Origin: a virus
Strand: one strand, 5' to 3'
DNA: 21,972 nt
IMG/VR virus record: IMGVR_UViG_3300030333_000881
Location: 6,350-28,321 of that record
Position 1 is the stretch's first letter, and every line of letters begins with the position of its first letter. The position numbers were made by a program, and so were the translations under genes. Positions 21,816 through 21,972 of the stretch are shown here, in pieces. The notes beneath the pieces were generated by a model that was not told where the DNA came from, made no database searches, and worked only from the letters and a program-made list of their open reading frames with translations.

Positions 21816-21972
21816 ATGAGTACCTATCGAATGAGTTCAAACAACATGAGTACGAATGTCCTTAAACTTGTAAATCTATCTCGTCAAGAATTCACTAACA
21901 TTACTGAAGCATATGCTGAAAGAGTTGTTGATAACATGAGTACAGAAACTCTCGAACAGTTGGTATATGACC
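21816..21972 (+). CDS. small conserved phage protein (3' end off window)
   Basis: The frame from ATG 21816 stays open to the window edge. Starts at 21816, 21831 and 21846 are all possible. MSSNNMSTNVLKLVNLSRQEF from 21831 matches what I remember of small acidic cyanophage proteins, and a promoter near 21808 would favour 21831 or 21846. The visible part is helical (NITEAYAERVVDNMSTETLEQL). Function unknown. Confidence 0.7.
   Translation, partial: MSTYRMSSNNMSTNVLKLVNLSRQEFTNITEAYAERVVDNMSTETLEQLVYD

Overview
The window looks like part of the genome of a T4-like (myovirus) marine cyanophage. The evidence is an AT-rich genome with every gene on the + strand and almost no intergenic space, a plant/cyanobacterial-type [2Fe-2S] ferredoxin as an auxiliary metabolic gene, large virion fibre proteins of the kind found in marine T4-like phages, exact or near-exact copies of the T4-type late promoter TATAAATA in front of structural genes, and many tightly packed small genes. 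A Prochlorococcus or Synechococcus host is inferred from the ferredoxin and base composition. No tRNA, CRISPR array, insertion sequence or integrase was seen.

Layout. (1) 1-1331: the tail end of an unidentified gene, a sigma70-like promoter, ferredoxin (petF), then six very small overlapping genes (34-80 aa), one of them a single-pass membrane peptide. (2) 1337-15265: a late module of virion fibre genes in four units, each opened by a TATAAATA-like element (1337, 4226, 8217, 13485). It holds two fibre/structural proteins, a 1320-aa putative beta-helix fibre, a 138-aa short fibre, three paralogous fibre/adhesin genes that share a ~233-aa C-terminal domain (two with long glycine-rich shafts), two further small fibre proteins, a tail-fibre-assembly-chaperone-like protein and a 2-oxoglutarate/Fe(II) oxygenase. 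(3) From about 15300 the style changes. A good sigma70-type promoter (TAGACA-17-TATACT) opens a set of small hypothetical genes, followed by an accessory DNA-modification region. That region has a 203-aa protein of unknown function (restriction-endonuclease candidate) translationally coupled to a beta-class DNA methyltransferase, more small proteins including one with a twin CX3C motif, a basic-tailed protein flanked by two intrinsic terminators, and an SF2 helicase coupled to a second beta-class (TSPPY) methyltransferase. The window ends inside another small gene.

How it fits together. The late module supplies host-recognition fibres plus accessory proteins that may fold or modify them. The later region looks like early or middle genes for takeover and DNA modification. 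The points most worth a second look are the paralogous fibre cassette with tracts of identical DNA (gene conversion), the endonuclease-candidate/methyltransferase and helicase/methyltransferase pairs, a recurrent ~19-bp motif at gene 3' ends, a duplicated gene fragment at the late/early boundary, and the twin-CX3C peptide.
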